64,000 nucleotides of DNA, from assembly GCF_000688015.1 (NCBI RefSeq), contig NZ_JIAD01000001.1:496001-560000 (forward strand), read 5' to 3'. The number at the start of each line of letters is the position of its first letter. Position 1 is the stretch's first letter. The DNA is from Eubacterium sp. AB3007. Its GTDB lineage: Bacteria; Bacillota; Clostridia; Peptostreptococcales; Anaerovoracaceae. The notes under the pieces are model-generated. The model made no database searches and was not told the DNA's origin. It saw only the letters and a program-made list of their open reading frames with translations. The position numbers and the translations under genes are program-made. This document shows, piece by piece, positions 28,068 to 35,539 of this stretch.

Positions 28068-28077
28068 CAAACTGGAA
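28068..28077 (-). repeat. Cassette tail motif after the CPBP gene
   Basis: Minus strand TTCCAGTTTG directly after the TAA of the CPBP gene. One of seven such motifs in the island; the others are at 33853, 37795, 39048, 43678, 44262 and 44823. Confidence 0.6.
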
Positions 28078-28078
28078 A

Positions 28079-28798
28079 TTAGCGGCCTGAAATCTTCTTT
28101 GCTTTGGTCAGCCACAGGGCATAAAGCGCTTCCGCAACCAGCAGAACACCAAAGAGGATCAACTGTGGCGCGGATGACGAGGCGAGCTGCTCAACGAACA
28201 GGCTGTTTGTAAAATCGATCAGGAAGTGGGCGACAATGACCTGCAGGATGCTGTTGTTCTTGAGATAAACGGCAGCGAAAACCATGCCGACCACAAAAGA
28301 GTATGCCATCTGTACTGAAACGCTGACGACATCGAGGCCGACCAGATTGGTCAGGTGCGCTGCGGCGAACAAAGCAGCGGAAATGAACAAGCATGGAAGC
28401 GCACCGGTTCCCTTTTTCTTCAGGTTATAGATCAGAATGCCCCGGAAAAGGACTTCCTCAAAGATGGCCGGCGCCGACGCAGTGACCAAAGCCTCGATTA
28501 CGAAATTTCTTCCTCCGAACACCATCCCGGAACTGAAATTGTAAAAGAGATTCCACGCGGCAAACAGCAGCGCCGGAATGACCGCTGGAAGGTTCTTAAA
28601 AGGCCGGTCGCGTGTAAACGCTCTATTATAAATCACAATCAGCGCCGCGCCGATCAGAACCCTGCCGACCGAGGAACTCAGCGCGGGGTGCACATTGAAA
28701 ATCGCACCCACCAGCGAAAAAACCCCGGCGGCAAGGAATGCCGCAATGACCAGAACGATCTCAAACAAGACCGGGTGTCTTTCTCCAAACTGAAACAT
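28079..28798 (-). CDS. CPBP family intramembrane metalloprotease
   Basis: 239-residue integral membrane protein with about seven hydrophobic segments and the ABI/CPBP (Rce1-like) motifs: FEEVLFRGILIYNL (EExxxR, near residue 115), a histidine in AAHLTNL (near 155), and HFLIDFTNS (near 200). Family members process CAAX proteins in eukaryotes; bacterial ones act in bacteriocin immunity or peptide maturation. It stands 12 nt downstream of a PrsW-like protease gene. Substrate unknown. Confidence 0.9.
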   Translation of the reverse strand: MFQFGERHPVLFEIVLVIAAFLAAGVFSLVGAIFNVHPALSSSVGRVLIGAALIVIYNRAFTRDRPFKNLPAVIPALLFAAWNLFYNFSSGMVFGGRNFVIEALVTASAPAIFEEVLFRGILIYNLKKKGTGALPCLFISAALFAAAHLTNLVGLDVVSVSVQMAYSFVVGMVFAAVYLKNNSILQVIVAHFLIDFTNSLFVEQLASSSAPQLILFGVLLVAEALYALWLTKAKKISGR

Positions 28799-28810
28799 CG
28801 TACTTATTCC

Positions 28811-29596
28811 TTAACACATGGAATGATTCTCTTTCCGTCTCTCCCCGGCAAGCTCCTGTTTGTCGCCGTTCCTGCTCCATGCACCGACTTTCCTGAGGAA
28901 CAGGATCAGTGCGATGAGGGTTCCTATCATAGCCACAATGGCACCGATCGCCATCGGGATAAGATAGTTGTAGTATGGCAGATTTGCTAGCTGGTCCGCA
29001 GTTATGCCTACTAGATCTTTAGTGCTGCCGACGACCGACATGAGGCCTATGATAAACATGTCGAACACTGTGTGAACCAGAATAGGTACTAGCAGTGACA
29101 ATACGTGATACTTGGACTGTCCAGTGACACGGGCTTTGCCGTAATAATATCCCATGATCCCCTGGAACAGGATATGACCCGGCAGGATCGCCCGGATAAT
29201 AGTTCCGGCACCGTCGAACAGATAAGTCATATCCTCCAGAAGAGTGAATCCGATACCAACAGCGATCGCTGCTATGATCACATCCAGCCAGCAGACAACT
29301 TCCCTGTTCTTCCTTATTGCAAGACGGAACACGATGTATTTGATGATCTCTTCGGTCAGAGAGGCAGTGATCAGGGCCGTCAGAAAGCCGCTGACGATCG
29401 GGTTCATGCCAAAGAATGTGTCTTCCTTAATAGGCAGTACCTGTGACAGGCAGAACCACAGGATCACACCCAGTGCGCCGAATAATACGAACTTGATGAC
29501 CGCTTTCCTGGAATAAGGTTCTCCGGTCTTTTTCCTGAGTACCCAGGCCAGAATGAGAAAACACACAGCGAACTGTGCAAGTGCTGCAAAAATCAT
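28811..29596 (-). CDS. PrsW family glutamic intramembrane protease
   Basis: 261 residues with about eight membrane segments. The catalytic signature is TASLTEEIIKYIVFR (EExxK, near residue 80), GIGFTLLEDMTYL (E in third helix, near 115), HILFQGIMGYYYG and HTVFDMFIIG (near 185). PrsW relatives start the cleavage of anti-sigma factors in response to membrane damage; no anti-sigma gene is adjacent, so the substrate is unknown. It lies directly upstream of the CPBP protease gene and downstream of a DUF3267 protease gene. Confidence 0.85.
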   Translation of the reverse strand: MIFAALAQFAVCFLILAWVLRKKTGEPYSRKAVIKFVLFGALGVILWFCLSQVLPIKEDTFFGMNPIVSGFLTALITASLTEEIIKYIVFRLAIRKNREVVCWLDVIIAAIAVGIGFTLLEDMTYLFDGAGTIIRAILPGHILFQGIMGYYYGKARVTGQSKYHVLSLLVPILVHTVFDMFIIGLMSVVGSTKDLVGITADQLANLPYYNYLIPMAIGAIVAMIGTLIALILFLRKVGAWSRNGDKQELAGERRKENHSMC

Positions 29597-29666
29597 TTTT
29601 TATCCTCCATAATACTTATATAGTCCAGCCCGATCAGGTAAACGGATACGATCGAGCCAGGTTTTT

Positions 29667-30236
29667 TTATTTCTCAGGCATATACCAGAATGTATCGTAT
29701 TTGTGCTGGTATATCCGGCCTCCTTTCGGCACCTGGCGCAATGCATTACGCACATTATAGAAATCTCCTGCAGCAGTCGCTATGCCAAGCATGCCCAGTG
29801 TTGCCAGCACAGTGAGTTTCGGATTGATCCAGAAAATGATGAACGGGATAAACCCAAGCACTATACTCGGGAGTAAGCATTTGAATATGAAATGACCTTT
29901 GCTCATCCTCTCCGGCCCCGCCATGAACAGCATCCCATGCTTCAGATCATGAAACATATACACATCATCTTTAAAGCATATAGCGTGCAGGAACTCATGG
30001 GGAATGATCGTCAGAAGATACAGAAAGACTCCTGCATAGCTGAAGACAACATCTCGGGCTCTTATGCACGCCAGAATGAAGAAAAAGAATATTATTGCGA
30101 CTGAAATTATGGACATTATACCGCTGAGCTGTTTTGGATCCTTAGCTTCCTTGAACTGCACTGCTCCCGGTTCATGCTCCAGACAAGGAATATCATCCGG
30201 ATTGCCGCTGTACTTACCTGCATAGTGAAATGTCAT
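29667..30236 (-). CDS. DUF3267 putative zinc metalloprotease
   Basis: 189-residue membrane protein with a zinc-protease helix TIIPHEFLHAICFKDDV (HExxH, near residue 80) between hydrophobic segments, and a later GDFYNVRNALRQVPKG that supplies a possible third ligand region. This is the DUF3267 layout, thought to be a distant site-2-protease relative. It is the first of three membrane proteases in a row on this strand. Function unknown. Confidence 0.82.
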   Translation of the reverse strand: MTFHYAGKYSGNPDDIPCLEHEPGAVQFKEAKDPKQLSGIMSIISVAIIFFFFILACIRARDVVFSYAGVFLYLLTIIPHEFLHAICFKDDVYMFHDLKHGMLFMAGPERMSKGHFIFKCLLPSIVLGFIPFIIFWINPKLTVLATLGMLGIATAAGDFYNVRNALRQVPKGGRIYQHKYDTFWYMPEK

Positions 30237-30275
30237 ATGTTCTCCTTTTGAATATAAGACCTGTTTTTTCTTCGA

Positions 30276-30425
30276 TCAAGGAAGCTGGTGGATGAAGTCT
30301 ACCAGTTTTTCACGGTCGTAGAAAGTATCGTACTTGCTGATGGTAAAATCAGGAACAATGCCCTGGTCAGCATTATATAGTGATCCGTTCTTGAGCGTGC
30401 TGATCTGGATCGGCTGTATCCAATT
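30276..30425 (-). pseudogene. C-terminal remnant of an S41 peptidase
   Basis: Minus strand codons in one frame read IQPIQISTLKNGSLYNADQG then IVPDFTISKYDTFYD and end in a stop at 30276-30278. The (N/D)xGIxPD pattern and the terminal helix are typical of carboxyl-terminal processing (S41) peptidases. Only about 48 residues remain and there is no start. Its 5' end is fused out of frame to a transposase remnant. Confidence 0.6.
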
Positions 30426-30694
30426 TCCTCTGATACTAATTTTACACTATCTCCCTTCTCAAAACAACGACGAAATACTTCCAGCTTAAACTCCGCCGGA
30501 GGGTTTCGGGGATGCTCGATGGTGTTTTTACAATTGGGTTTCTTTCGTTTTACTCTTGGTTTCCCTTCGTTGCGAATCCAGTTATGCAACTGTTCTCTGC
30601 TTGGATAACCGAGTCGGCGCACTGTATCTGTAACGGATCCTATCCGATGATACATACGTAGTGCCTTAACTCTCTGCTCTTCTGAATACATCAA
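30419..30694 (-). pseudogene. Truncated IS3-type transposase (helix-turn-helix OrfA part)
   Basis: About 90 residues survive: MYSEEQRVKALRMYHRIGSV, RLGYPSREQLHNWIRNEGKP, a lysine-rich stretch, and FRRCFEKGDSVKLVSEEIGY, the two helix-turn-helix units of an IS150/IS3-like transposase. The frame then runs out of register into the S41 remnant, so the open frame of 131 codons is a chimera. No terminal inverted repeats were found. Confidence 0.7.
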
Positions 30695-30770
30695 TGACTC
30701 CTTTCAGAGCCCTCATATGTGTCCAGGTTTTTGTCCGCATCCCCGTCTCCAATCGACATCGAGGCATAAT

Positions 30771-30808
30771 AAGAGCTCCCCACCGCCTTGATTGGTAGTG
30801 AGGAGCTT
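30771..30808. terminator. Terminator-like hairpin, shared with 43573-43664
   Basis: AAGAGCTCCCCAC and GTGAGGAGCTTT form a hairpin just downstream of the TfoX-like gene (minus strand). The 5' flank (AATCGACATCGAGGCATAAT) is the same as at 43553, so this is a repeated element. Confidence 0.55.
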
Positions 30809-30817
30809 TGGTATGTC

Positions 30818-31135
30818 TTACTTCTTTCTCTTCTTCGGAGCAGGCAGTTCTTCATACATCGCTTCCAGTAGCTCTCGCAGGAACTCCCTGTTTTCTACAT
30901 CGTCTACAAGCAGCATTTCTTTCGCTCCTTCATACGGAAGCTCCAACTCTGCATCTGGCATCATGGTCACCGCAGCCTTCACAGGTTTCACCAGAAAGCG
31001 GTCATCATATATACCTCCGACCACCTTGCCGCAGTAGTAGATGATGTATTCCCCCATCATGGCACGATAGGATATGTCATCCAGCCCTGAAAGCTGATCT
31101 AATATGTATTCCAGATAATCTTTACTTGATGACAT
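30818..31135 (-). CDS. TfoX N-terminal domain protein, paralog 1
   Basis: 105-residue TfoX_N domain protein: DYLEYILDQLSGLDDISYRAMMGEYIIY, VGGIYDDRFLVKP, and MLLVDDVENREFLRELLEAM. In gamma-proteobacteria the domain belongs to the competence regulator TfoX/Sxy, but such short stand-alone forms are common in Firmicutes and uncharacterised. I chose ATG 31135 (MSSSKDY); a longer in-frame start at 31234 overlaps the upstream gene. Two more paralogs lie at 40054 and 46409, with about 80 percent shared residues by eye. Confidence 0.88.
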   Translation of the reverse strand: MSSSKDYLEYILDQLSGLDDISYRAMMGEYIIYYCGKVVGGIYDDRFLVKPVKAAVTMMPDAELELPYEGAKEMLLVDDVENREFLRELLEAMYEELPAPKKRKK

Positions 31136-31155
31136 ACTATTCTCTCCTACATTGA

Positions 31156-31533
31156 TTATGATGATTGTCCTCTTGTCTTCCTGCAAATTGCCACAATGCA
31201 TCCAATTACAATAGGAATAGGATGCAAATACCACAGAAGGTCAAGCCCGGTTGTCACCACCATCAATCCTACCAGTGATACAAACGCCGTAATCAGATAA
31301 CACACCAGCAACACTATACCTAAAACCAAGCCTGCCCTTCCTTTTCCCCATAGACAGGTGACAAGAAATCCGATTCCCATGATCCACGCTCCGGTCTTAT
31401 AGGGATTAATGATTGTAAAGACAGGCAACAGCAAATCCTGTGTTGCATTAGGCAAAACAAATATATACACGCCCATGAGCACGAATATTACAATGCAGAT
31501 CGCATCAATGATCTTAACTGCCTTCATAGACAT
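31156..31533 (-). CDS. Small integral membrane protein
   Basis: 125 residues with four hydrophobic segments (about 8-28, 40-58, 66-88, 95-115) and a short basic C-terminus. No motif of a known enzyme or transporter is visible. It lies 13 nt downstream of the DUF5301 lipoprotein gene and just upstream of TfoX-like paralog 1, so it is probably part of that five-gene unit. Function unknown. Confidence 0.72.
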   Translation of the reverse strand: MSMKAVKIIDAICIVIFVLMGVYIFVLPNATQDLLLPVFTIINPYKTGAWIMGIGFLVTCLWGKGRAGLVLGIVLLVCYLITAFVSLVGLMVVTTGLDLLWYLHPIPIVIGCIVAICRKTRGQSS

Positions 31534-31546
31534 TTCGACACCTCAC

Positions 31547-31939
31547 TTACTCTTGAAGCAGAGTCTCTTCTAAATAATCTTCCATCTCATAAATTCCCCT
31601 GTACGGTTGTTCGATATAGTGTTTACTATCTTTATCGTAGTAGTAAACCACTGTTGATTCACCAACGGTATTGATGCTGATGGTTCCGTAGGCGTCAACA
31701 TTCGTAGGCTGGTCATTTACGGATTCCAACCGAGTCGGTTCAGCTGCGCTTAAAGCAGTCATGACTGTCTCAATCTGATTGGCTTCTGTAATATCGGCTT
31801 TAGCTCCGTCGAGCGTAATGACCTCTATACTTATGACAGCCTCATTGGATGGCAAATCTATCGGCTCAGCTTTCTTTCCGCATCCAGCCAAAACTGTCAG
31901 AATGCAAATCATTGTTAATATAAGGATTCTTCTATTCAT
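31547..31939 (-). CDS. Lipoprotein with DUF5301-like domain
   Basis: 130 residues. A lipoprotein signal (ILILTMICILTVLAGC, cysteine near 20) precedes a domain of about 100 residues that includes SVNDQPTNVDAYGTISI and ends with YYYDKDSKHYIEQPYRGIY, the DUF5301 pattern. Probably exposed on the outer face of the membrane. It starts 3 nt downstream of another lipoprotein gene, so three lipoproteins form one operon. No function is known for the family. Confidence 0.78.
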   Translation of the reverse strand: MNRRILILTMICILTVLAGCGKKAEPIDLPSNEAVISIEVITLDGAKADITEANQIETVMTALSAAEPTRLESVNDQPTNVDAYGTISINTVGESTVVYYYDKDSKHYIEQPYRGIYEMEDYLEETLLQE

Positions 31940-31942
31940 TCG

Positions 31943-32371
31943 TTAATATCCCCACGTCATCAGCTTCCACTGACCACCGTCAGAACGTGCCAGCCACCAT
32001 TGCCAATCCGTATACTCTTCATCTGCATCCCAAGCACCACCGCCTTCTTTTGGTGAATGGAAATTGCTCTTAAACATAATACACTGCGCGAATGATTCCT
32101 TTGCATCATTTGCTTTTTCCAGCTCATTCATCCACTTTATGTTTTCATCATTGCATTCCTCATCCGTACCATAGGTGATGCTATGCAGTTCGCAGCCATC
32201 CCAAGTATCAAATTCTTTTTTTATCATCTGAATTGCAGAATCCATATCTTCTTTTGAGTATATTGATGAATTGCCGTAATCTATTGTTACTTCAGACGAA
32301 GACTTCGCGCAACATCCAGCTAACATAACAACACATATAACGGTAAGCAATAATGCAATCATTTTTCTCAT
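31943..32371 (-). CDS. Small lipoprotein of unknown function
   Basis: 142 residues with a lipoprotein signal (ALLLTVICVVMLAGCC, cysteine near 20). The mature part has YSKEDMDSAIQMIKKEFDTW, then GCELHSITYGTDEE, and ends with YTDWQWWLARSDGGQWKLMTWGY, a tryptophan-rich tail. The family is common in Clostridia but I know no function. Its ATG overlaps the stop of the DUF4300 gene by 4 nt (ATGA), so it is translated together with it. Confidence 0.78.
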   Translation of the reverse strand: MRKMIALLLTVICVVMLAGCCAKSSSEVTIDYGNSSIYSKEDMDSAIQMIKKEFDTWDGCELHSITYGTDEECNDENIKWMNELEKANDAKESFAQCIMFKSNFHSPKEGGGAWDADEEYTDWQWWLARSDGGQWKLMTWGY

Positions 32372-33147
32372 CGTTTCAGTTCTCCTATACTCTCCCCATT
32401 CTTATATACAACCGGCGCAGGGTCGCCCTCTTCTGATGTGTAGTCCGGTCTCTCGGAAAGCATCTCTATCAGATCGTTCTCATCTTTGAAGAGTGTGATT
32501 TTGAATGGATCGCCGAAAGCGATCTTCTCCACGAACAAATAGTTGCTATCGACAGATTCGATATTCCTGCAATCAATCAGAATACCGGTATGTCCAACGA
32601 ATGCTGCCTCCTCCTCATAAGCCTTAAACAGGATGCTGATGACGGAGCATTTATCGCTTTCCACATTTATTCCATGTTTACTCCAGTTTTCGGGTAGGGT
32701 TTCGGCAAACCTATTCTTCGAGATTGCCATTTCGCCAAACATGGTAGTAAACAGCTGTTTCTTTTCCTTCAGTATGCTGTACTCGTCTTTATTCTCTATC
32801 GCATCCATATCGAACATCAGGTAAGTGCCATTGTAGTCTTCCTCAACGCTGTCGTATTTGATCAGTTCACCTGCAAGAAGCATGACTGTCATACGGCAGT
32901 CGGCATCGGTAAAGCCAGACATGTCCGAAGCTTTCTCGGACGCACCAGATGCCGAGTCCTTAACCCATTTCTCAAACACATCCACATTGGAGAGACCTGC
33001 CTCATTTAGGATTTCGCACACCTGCGATACGTTTTCTTTTGTTATGTCGCCGGATTCGAGCGGCTTTCCCTTTCCCGAACTGCATGCTGCAAGCGCGGTT
33101 AGCACCAGAACCATAAGAAGGCTCAGTACGATCGATTTTCTACTCAT
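32368..33147 (-). CDS. DUF4300 family lipoprotein
   Basis: 259 residues with a lipoprotein signal (VLSLLMVLVLTALAAC, cysteine near 22). The mature domain contains VCEILNEAGLSNVDVFEKWV, TDADCRMTVMLLAGE, and TGILIDCRNIE with FVEKIAFGDPFKI, in keeping with DUF4300 lipoproteins of streptococci and clostridia. First gene of an operon of three lipoproteins, a membrane protein and TfoX-like paralog 1. Function unknown. Confidence 0.8.
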   Translation of the reverse strand: MSRKSIVLSLLMVLVLTALAACSSGKGKPLESGDITKENVSQVCEILNEAGLSNVDVFEKWVKDSASGASEKASDMSGFTDADCRMTVMLLAGELIKYDSVEEDYNGTYLMFDMDAIENKDEYSILKEKKQLFTTMFGEMAISKNRFAETLPENWSKHGINVESDKCSVISILFKAYEEEAAFVGHTGILIDCRNIESVDSNYLFVEKIAFGDPFKITLFKDENDLIEMLSERPDYTSEEGDPAPVVYKNGESIGELKR

Positions 33148-33206
33148 TCGTCCTTATTTGACCTCATATTTTAAATTCCCTCGACATCAACTCTAAGCCG
33201 TTAGAA

Positions 33207-33366
33207 TTATTGTAGCCACTCTGGTTGAGAGTCTATATTTGATGCGAGTTTTACAAGAGTACATTTACCCACTCTTCGATCCAAAATCACAAACATTCGA
33301 ACCACTGCGTTTTCATCATCCAAATATACAGCAATGCTCTGATATCCAAACAGCGCACTCGACCCT
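33207..33366 (-). other. Possible gene remnant ahead of the DUF4300 operon
   Basis: An open minus-strand stretch ends in AVYLDDENAVVRMFVILDRR, about 42 protein-like residues, with a stop at 33207. It is joined upstream to repeat DNA (a degenerate 26-bp unit at 33341-33366) without a credible start. It could be the tail of a lost cassette gene. The sequence 33148-33206 shows nothing recognisable. Confidence 0.3.
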
Positions 33367-33369
33367 CCG

Positions 33370-33425
33370 TCAAAATGAGCCGTAGATAAGTTTCCGGGGA
33401 GTGTTTTTCGAGCTGCGCGAGTGAG
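33370..33425 (-). repeat. Leader element X, copy 1
   Basis: About 55 bp with the landmarks GCTCATTTTG, AACTTATCTAC and AGCTC on the minus strand. Two nearly identical copies occur at 41905-41960 and 48381-48436, each next to a 26-bp array. No function known. Confidence 0.6.
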
Positions 33426-33465
33426 CAACATACACAGATCCCATAGCAACGCTCCTCTCTGCCCT

Positions 33466-33608
33466 GACATCTAAATAGCCGTCTCAACCCCCGACATCCA
33501 AATCACAGCCACAACCCGCTGTTATCCAAATCACTAACTCAACCCTACCGCAAAAACATCTAAACCGGCCACTCAACCCTCTGACATCTAAATGGCCTAC
33601 TCAACCCT
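33466..33608 (-). repeat. Array 1 of 26-bp rlmD-end-like units (five units)
   Basis: Units at 33466, 33493, 33521, 33555 and 33583, each 25-26 bp, plus strand form GACATC-nAAA-(7-8 variable)-CTCAACCC or close variants. A more degenerate unit lies at 33341. Spacers are 1-10 nt. The units align with the 3' end of rlmD. The array, the rlmD-end copy at 33738 and element X fill the 725-bp gap between the DUF4300 operon and the decarboxylase gene. Confidence 0.75.
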
Positions 33609-33763
33609 CCGACCGGAGCGATTGATATGTTCTGACAGAGCGATTTTTAAGGTCAAATCCGCCCACTGCCGCGGACGGCCTGATGCCAGGAAAGCCCGGA
33701 AATACGGCACTATTTCGGCAGTCAATCCTTAACCCGTGACATCAATACTACGCACTCCACATG
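33493..33763 (-). repeat. 271-bp direct repeat, copy A (downstream of the decarboxylase)
   Basis: Equal in length and about 85 percent identical by eye to 35118-35388. Both copies run from a 26-bp unit array, through GTTCTGACAGAGCGATTTTT and a block ending AAATACGGCAC, to an rlmD-end copy. Together they bracket the decarboxylase gene. Confidence 0.8.
33738..33763 (-). repeat. rlmD-end copy 2
   Basis: Identical over 26 bp to the native rlmD end at 48511-48536; translated on the minus strand it gives H-V-E-C-V-V-L-M-S-R, then V-K-D and a stop. Upstream of it on the same strand are GACAAATTCGGTCAT (33794-33808) and GACAATTTCGGTCAT (33822-33836), similar to the rlmD codons for D-N-F-P-M-T. Confidence 0.85.
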
Positions 33764-33852
33764 CCTGGAGACTATGAAATTGATGTCGGTGCTATGACCG
33801 AATTTGTCCAAGATTTTTGCTATGACCGAAATTGTCTACCGACACATCCCTG

Positions 33853-33862
33853 CAAACTGGAA
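33853..33862 (-). repeat. Cassette tail motif after the decarboxylase gene
   Basis: Minus strand TTCCAGTTTG, followed by CAGGGATG, 10 nt after the decarboxylase stop. Confidence 0.6.
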
Positions 33863-33872
33863 TATGTCGAAT

Positions 33873-35084
33873 TCATGTTATTAGCTCTCCATCTTGCGTC
33901 ATGAAGATTTCAACAGGCCGATCCTGCGAGGAAAACTGCATGGGCGATAAGACTGCGGCATAGCCGCCTGCATTTGTGATGACAACGCAATCTCCGCATT
34001 CGAGATGCGGCAGAACAACGTTTTCCGCTATTACATCAGCAGCAGTACAGAGATTCCCAACCAGTGTAACGGTCTCAACCTCCTTGTGTTCTGTTAAAGG
34101 AAGAAACTGGAAAGCATTCGCGCAGGTAAACAGCGGTTCGACAGAAGTTTGCGAGAGTCCCAGTGTGTATCGTTCAACCAGCTTGGCCAACGATGGCCGC
34201 AGAAAACCGTTCATGGTATTCTTTAGGATCACAAATGTTTTTCCGTAGGATTCTTTGCGATCCAGCACTTTTGTCACATAGACACCATGCTTACAGACGG
34301 CAAAACGGCCAAGCTCAATGATTACCCTTGTACCGGGACAAATTTCCCGGAATTTCCGAATATGTTCTTGGACGAACTTCCCCAAATAAGGAAGATCCAG
34401 CGGAGTGTCCGATTCTGCATAGGGGACGCCGATCCCGGATCCCATGTTAACATATTCAAGCCCGCCGCAGATATCATAAAACCGTTTAGCAAGTCCAAAC
34501 ATTTTATCATAATACGCGGCTAAATTGTCAGGATTCAATTCCTGGCTTTTCAGGTGAACATGAATCCCATTGATTTCAACATTTTCATAGTTGTACTTCT
34601 GAAGAAAACGGACGGCCTGTTCTTCGTCTATGCCAAACTTTGAGGGAAGCCCATGGCTGTTATCAAAGGTAAAATCCGGATTGATGCGAAGGCCAACTCT
34701 GAATACCCCTCCTGTGCGTGCAGCAACCTGTTGGATTCGAGCAACCTCATCCAGACTGTCTGCAATCAAAGTGGCTTTTGTGGAAGCGCCTTCGATCTCC
34801 TTTGCAGTTTTCCCGGGGGCAGAATAGTATATCTGATTTCTGGTCAGTCCCGCTTCACTTGCCAGAAGAACCTCGCCCAAGCTGGCGGCATCTGCGCCAA
34901 GTCCCTGACCGAAAATACAGTTCAACACATGGGGATTGGAGTTACATTTGATGGAATACAAGAACGAAACATCCGGAAAACACCGCTTCAATTTCGAAAG
35001 AGCTTCCAGAATTCCTTTCTCATCATACAAGTAGAAACTGTCGTAGCGTTCTGCACATTTTTCTATAAGGGTGCGATTGTTCAT
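33873..35084 (-). CDS. PLP-dependent decarboxylase, diaminopimelate/ornithine family (fold III)
   Basis: 403 residues of the group IV (alanine-racemase fold) decarboxylases. FLYSIKCNSNP near residue 42 has the PLP lysine, NGIHVHLKSQ near 175 and NMGSGIGVPY near 215 bind the cofactor, IIELGRFAV near 260, and the C-terminal GNLCTAADVIAENVVLP (near 345) supplies the catalytic cysteine-aspartate region. It resembles diaminopimelate decarboxylase but could act on ornithine, arginine or a carboxy-polyamine. The ATG at 35084 follows GAGG; the longer frame runs into repeat DNA. It is alone between 271-bp direct repeats, so I infer it is a single-gene cassette. Confidence 0.85.
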   Translation of the reverse strand: MNNRTLIEKCAERYDSFYLYDEKGILEALSKLKRCFPDVSFLYSIKCNSNPHVLNCIFGQGLGADAASLGEVLLASEAGLTRNQIYYSAPGKTAKEIEGASTKATLIADSLDEVARIQQVAARTGGVFRVGLRINPDFTFDNSHGLPSKFGIDEEQAVRFLQKYNYENVEINGIHVHLKSQELNPDNLAAYYDKMFGLAKRFYDICGGLEYVNMGSGIGVPYAESDTPLDLPYLGKFVQEHIRKFREICPGTRVIIELGRFAVCKHGVYVTKVLDRKESYGKTFVILKNTMNGFLRPSLAKLVERYTLGLSQTSVEPLFTCANAFQFLPLTEHKEVETVTLVGNLCTAADVIAENVVLPHLECGDCVVITNAGGYAAVLSPMQFSSQDRPVEIFMTQDGELIT

Positions 35085-35107
35085 GTTCCTCAGCTCCAAA
35101 TCCCGAG
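35085..35107 (-). repeat. Cassette head motif of the decarboxylase gene
   Basis: Minus strand GACAACTCGGGATTTGGAG just ahead of the start codon, like the heads at 39020, 40038 and 45314. It contains part of the ribosome binding site. Confidence 0.5.
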
Positions 35108-35117
35108 TTGTCGCGCT

Positions 35118-35233
35118 GACATCTAAATCGCAGCCACAACCCGCCATTATCCAAATCACTAACTCAACCCTATGTCAAAAACATCCAAACCGGCCACTCA
35201 ACCCGATGACATCTAAATGGCCTACTCAACCCT
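35118..35233 (-). repeat. Array 2 of 26-bp rlmD-end-like units (four units)
   Basis: Units at 35118, 35146, 35180 and 35208, plus strand GACATC or TATCC forms followed by CTCAACCC. Part of the 271-bp repeat copy B. Confidence 0.78.
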
Positions 35234-35362
35234 CTGACAGAAGCGGTTGATATGTTCTGACAGAGCGATTTTTGCGGTCAAACCGTCTCCCCGGCACTGA
35301 TGCCCTGATGCCCGAAAAGCCAGGAAATACGGCACTTTTTCGGCGGTCAGTCTTTAACGCGT

Positions 35363-35388
35363 GACATCAATACTACCGTCTCAACGTG
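35363..35388 (-). repeat. rlmD-end copy 3
   Basis: On the minus strand the codons are H-V-E-T-V-V-L-M-S-R-V-K-D-stop. This copy shares 20 of 26 positions with the array unit at 48265, which ties the arrays to the rlmD end. Confidence 0.82.
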
Positions 35389-35539
35389 GCAAGAGTGTAC
35401 ATTATGAATGTCAAAAACGCTATAAATGCTAATCTAAAAGTGAGCCACTTTTAGACATAATGCTCGCTTGAAAGTGAGCCACTTTCGTAATACTCTGAAC
35501 CTGATATCAGGTTCGGAGGTGATACAGGTGGTGATTTCA

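Larger units (their letters stand above)
35118..35388 (-). repeat. 271-bp direct repeat, copy B (upstream of the decarboxylase)
   Basis: Partner of 33493-33763. It ends in rlmD-end copy 3 at 35363-35388. It fills most of the gap between the decarboxylase gene and the IS21 element. Confidence 0.8.

Noticed and set aside
33207..33470. An 87-codon gene on the minus strand
   Set aside because: Its first half is repeat DNA (element X and a 26-bp unit) and there is no ribosome binding site; only the last 42 codons look protein-like and are listed as a remnant.
33466..33608. CRISPR-like repeat array
   Set aside because: Units are 26 bp but spacers are only 1-10 nt and units vary internally; no cas genes are present. 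The units align with the rlmD end instead.
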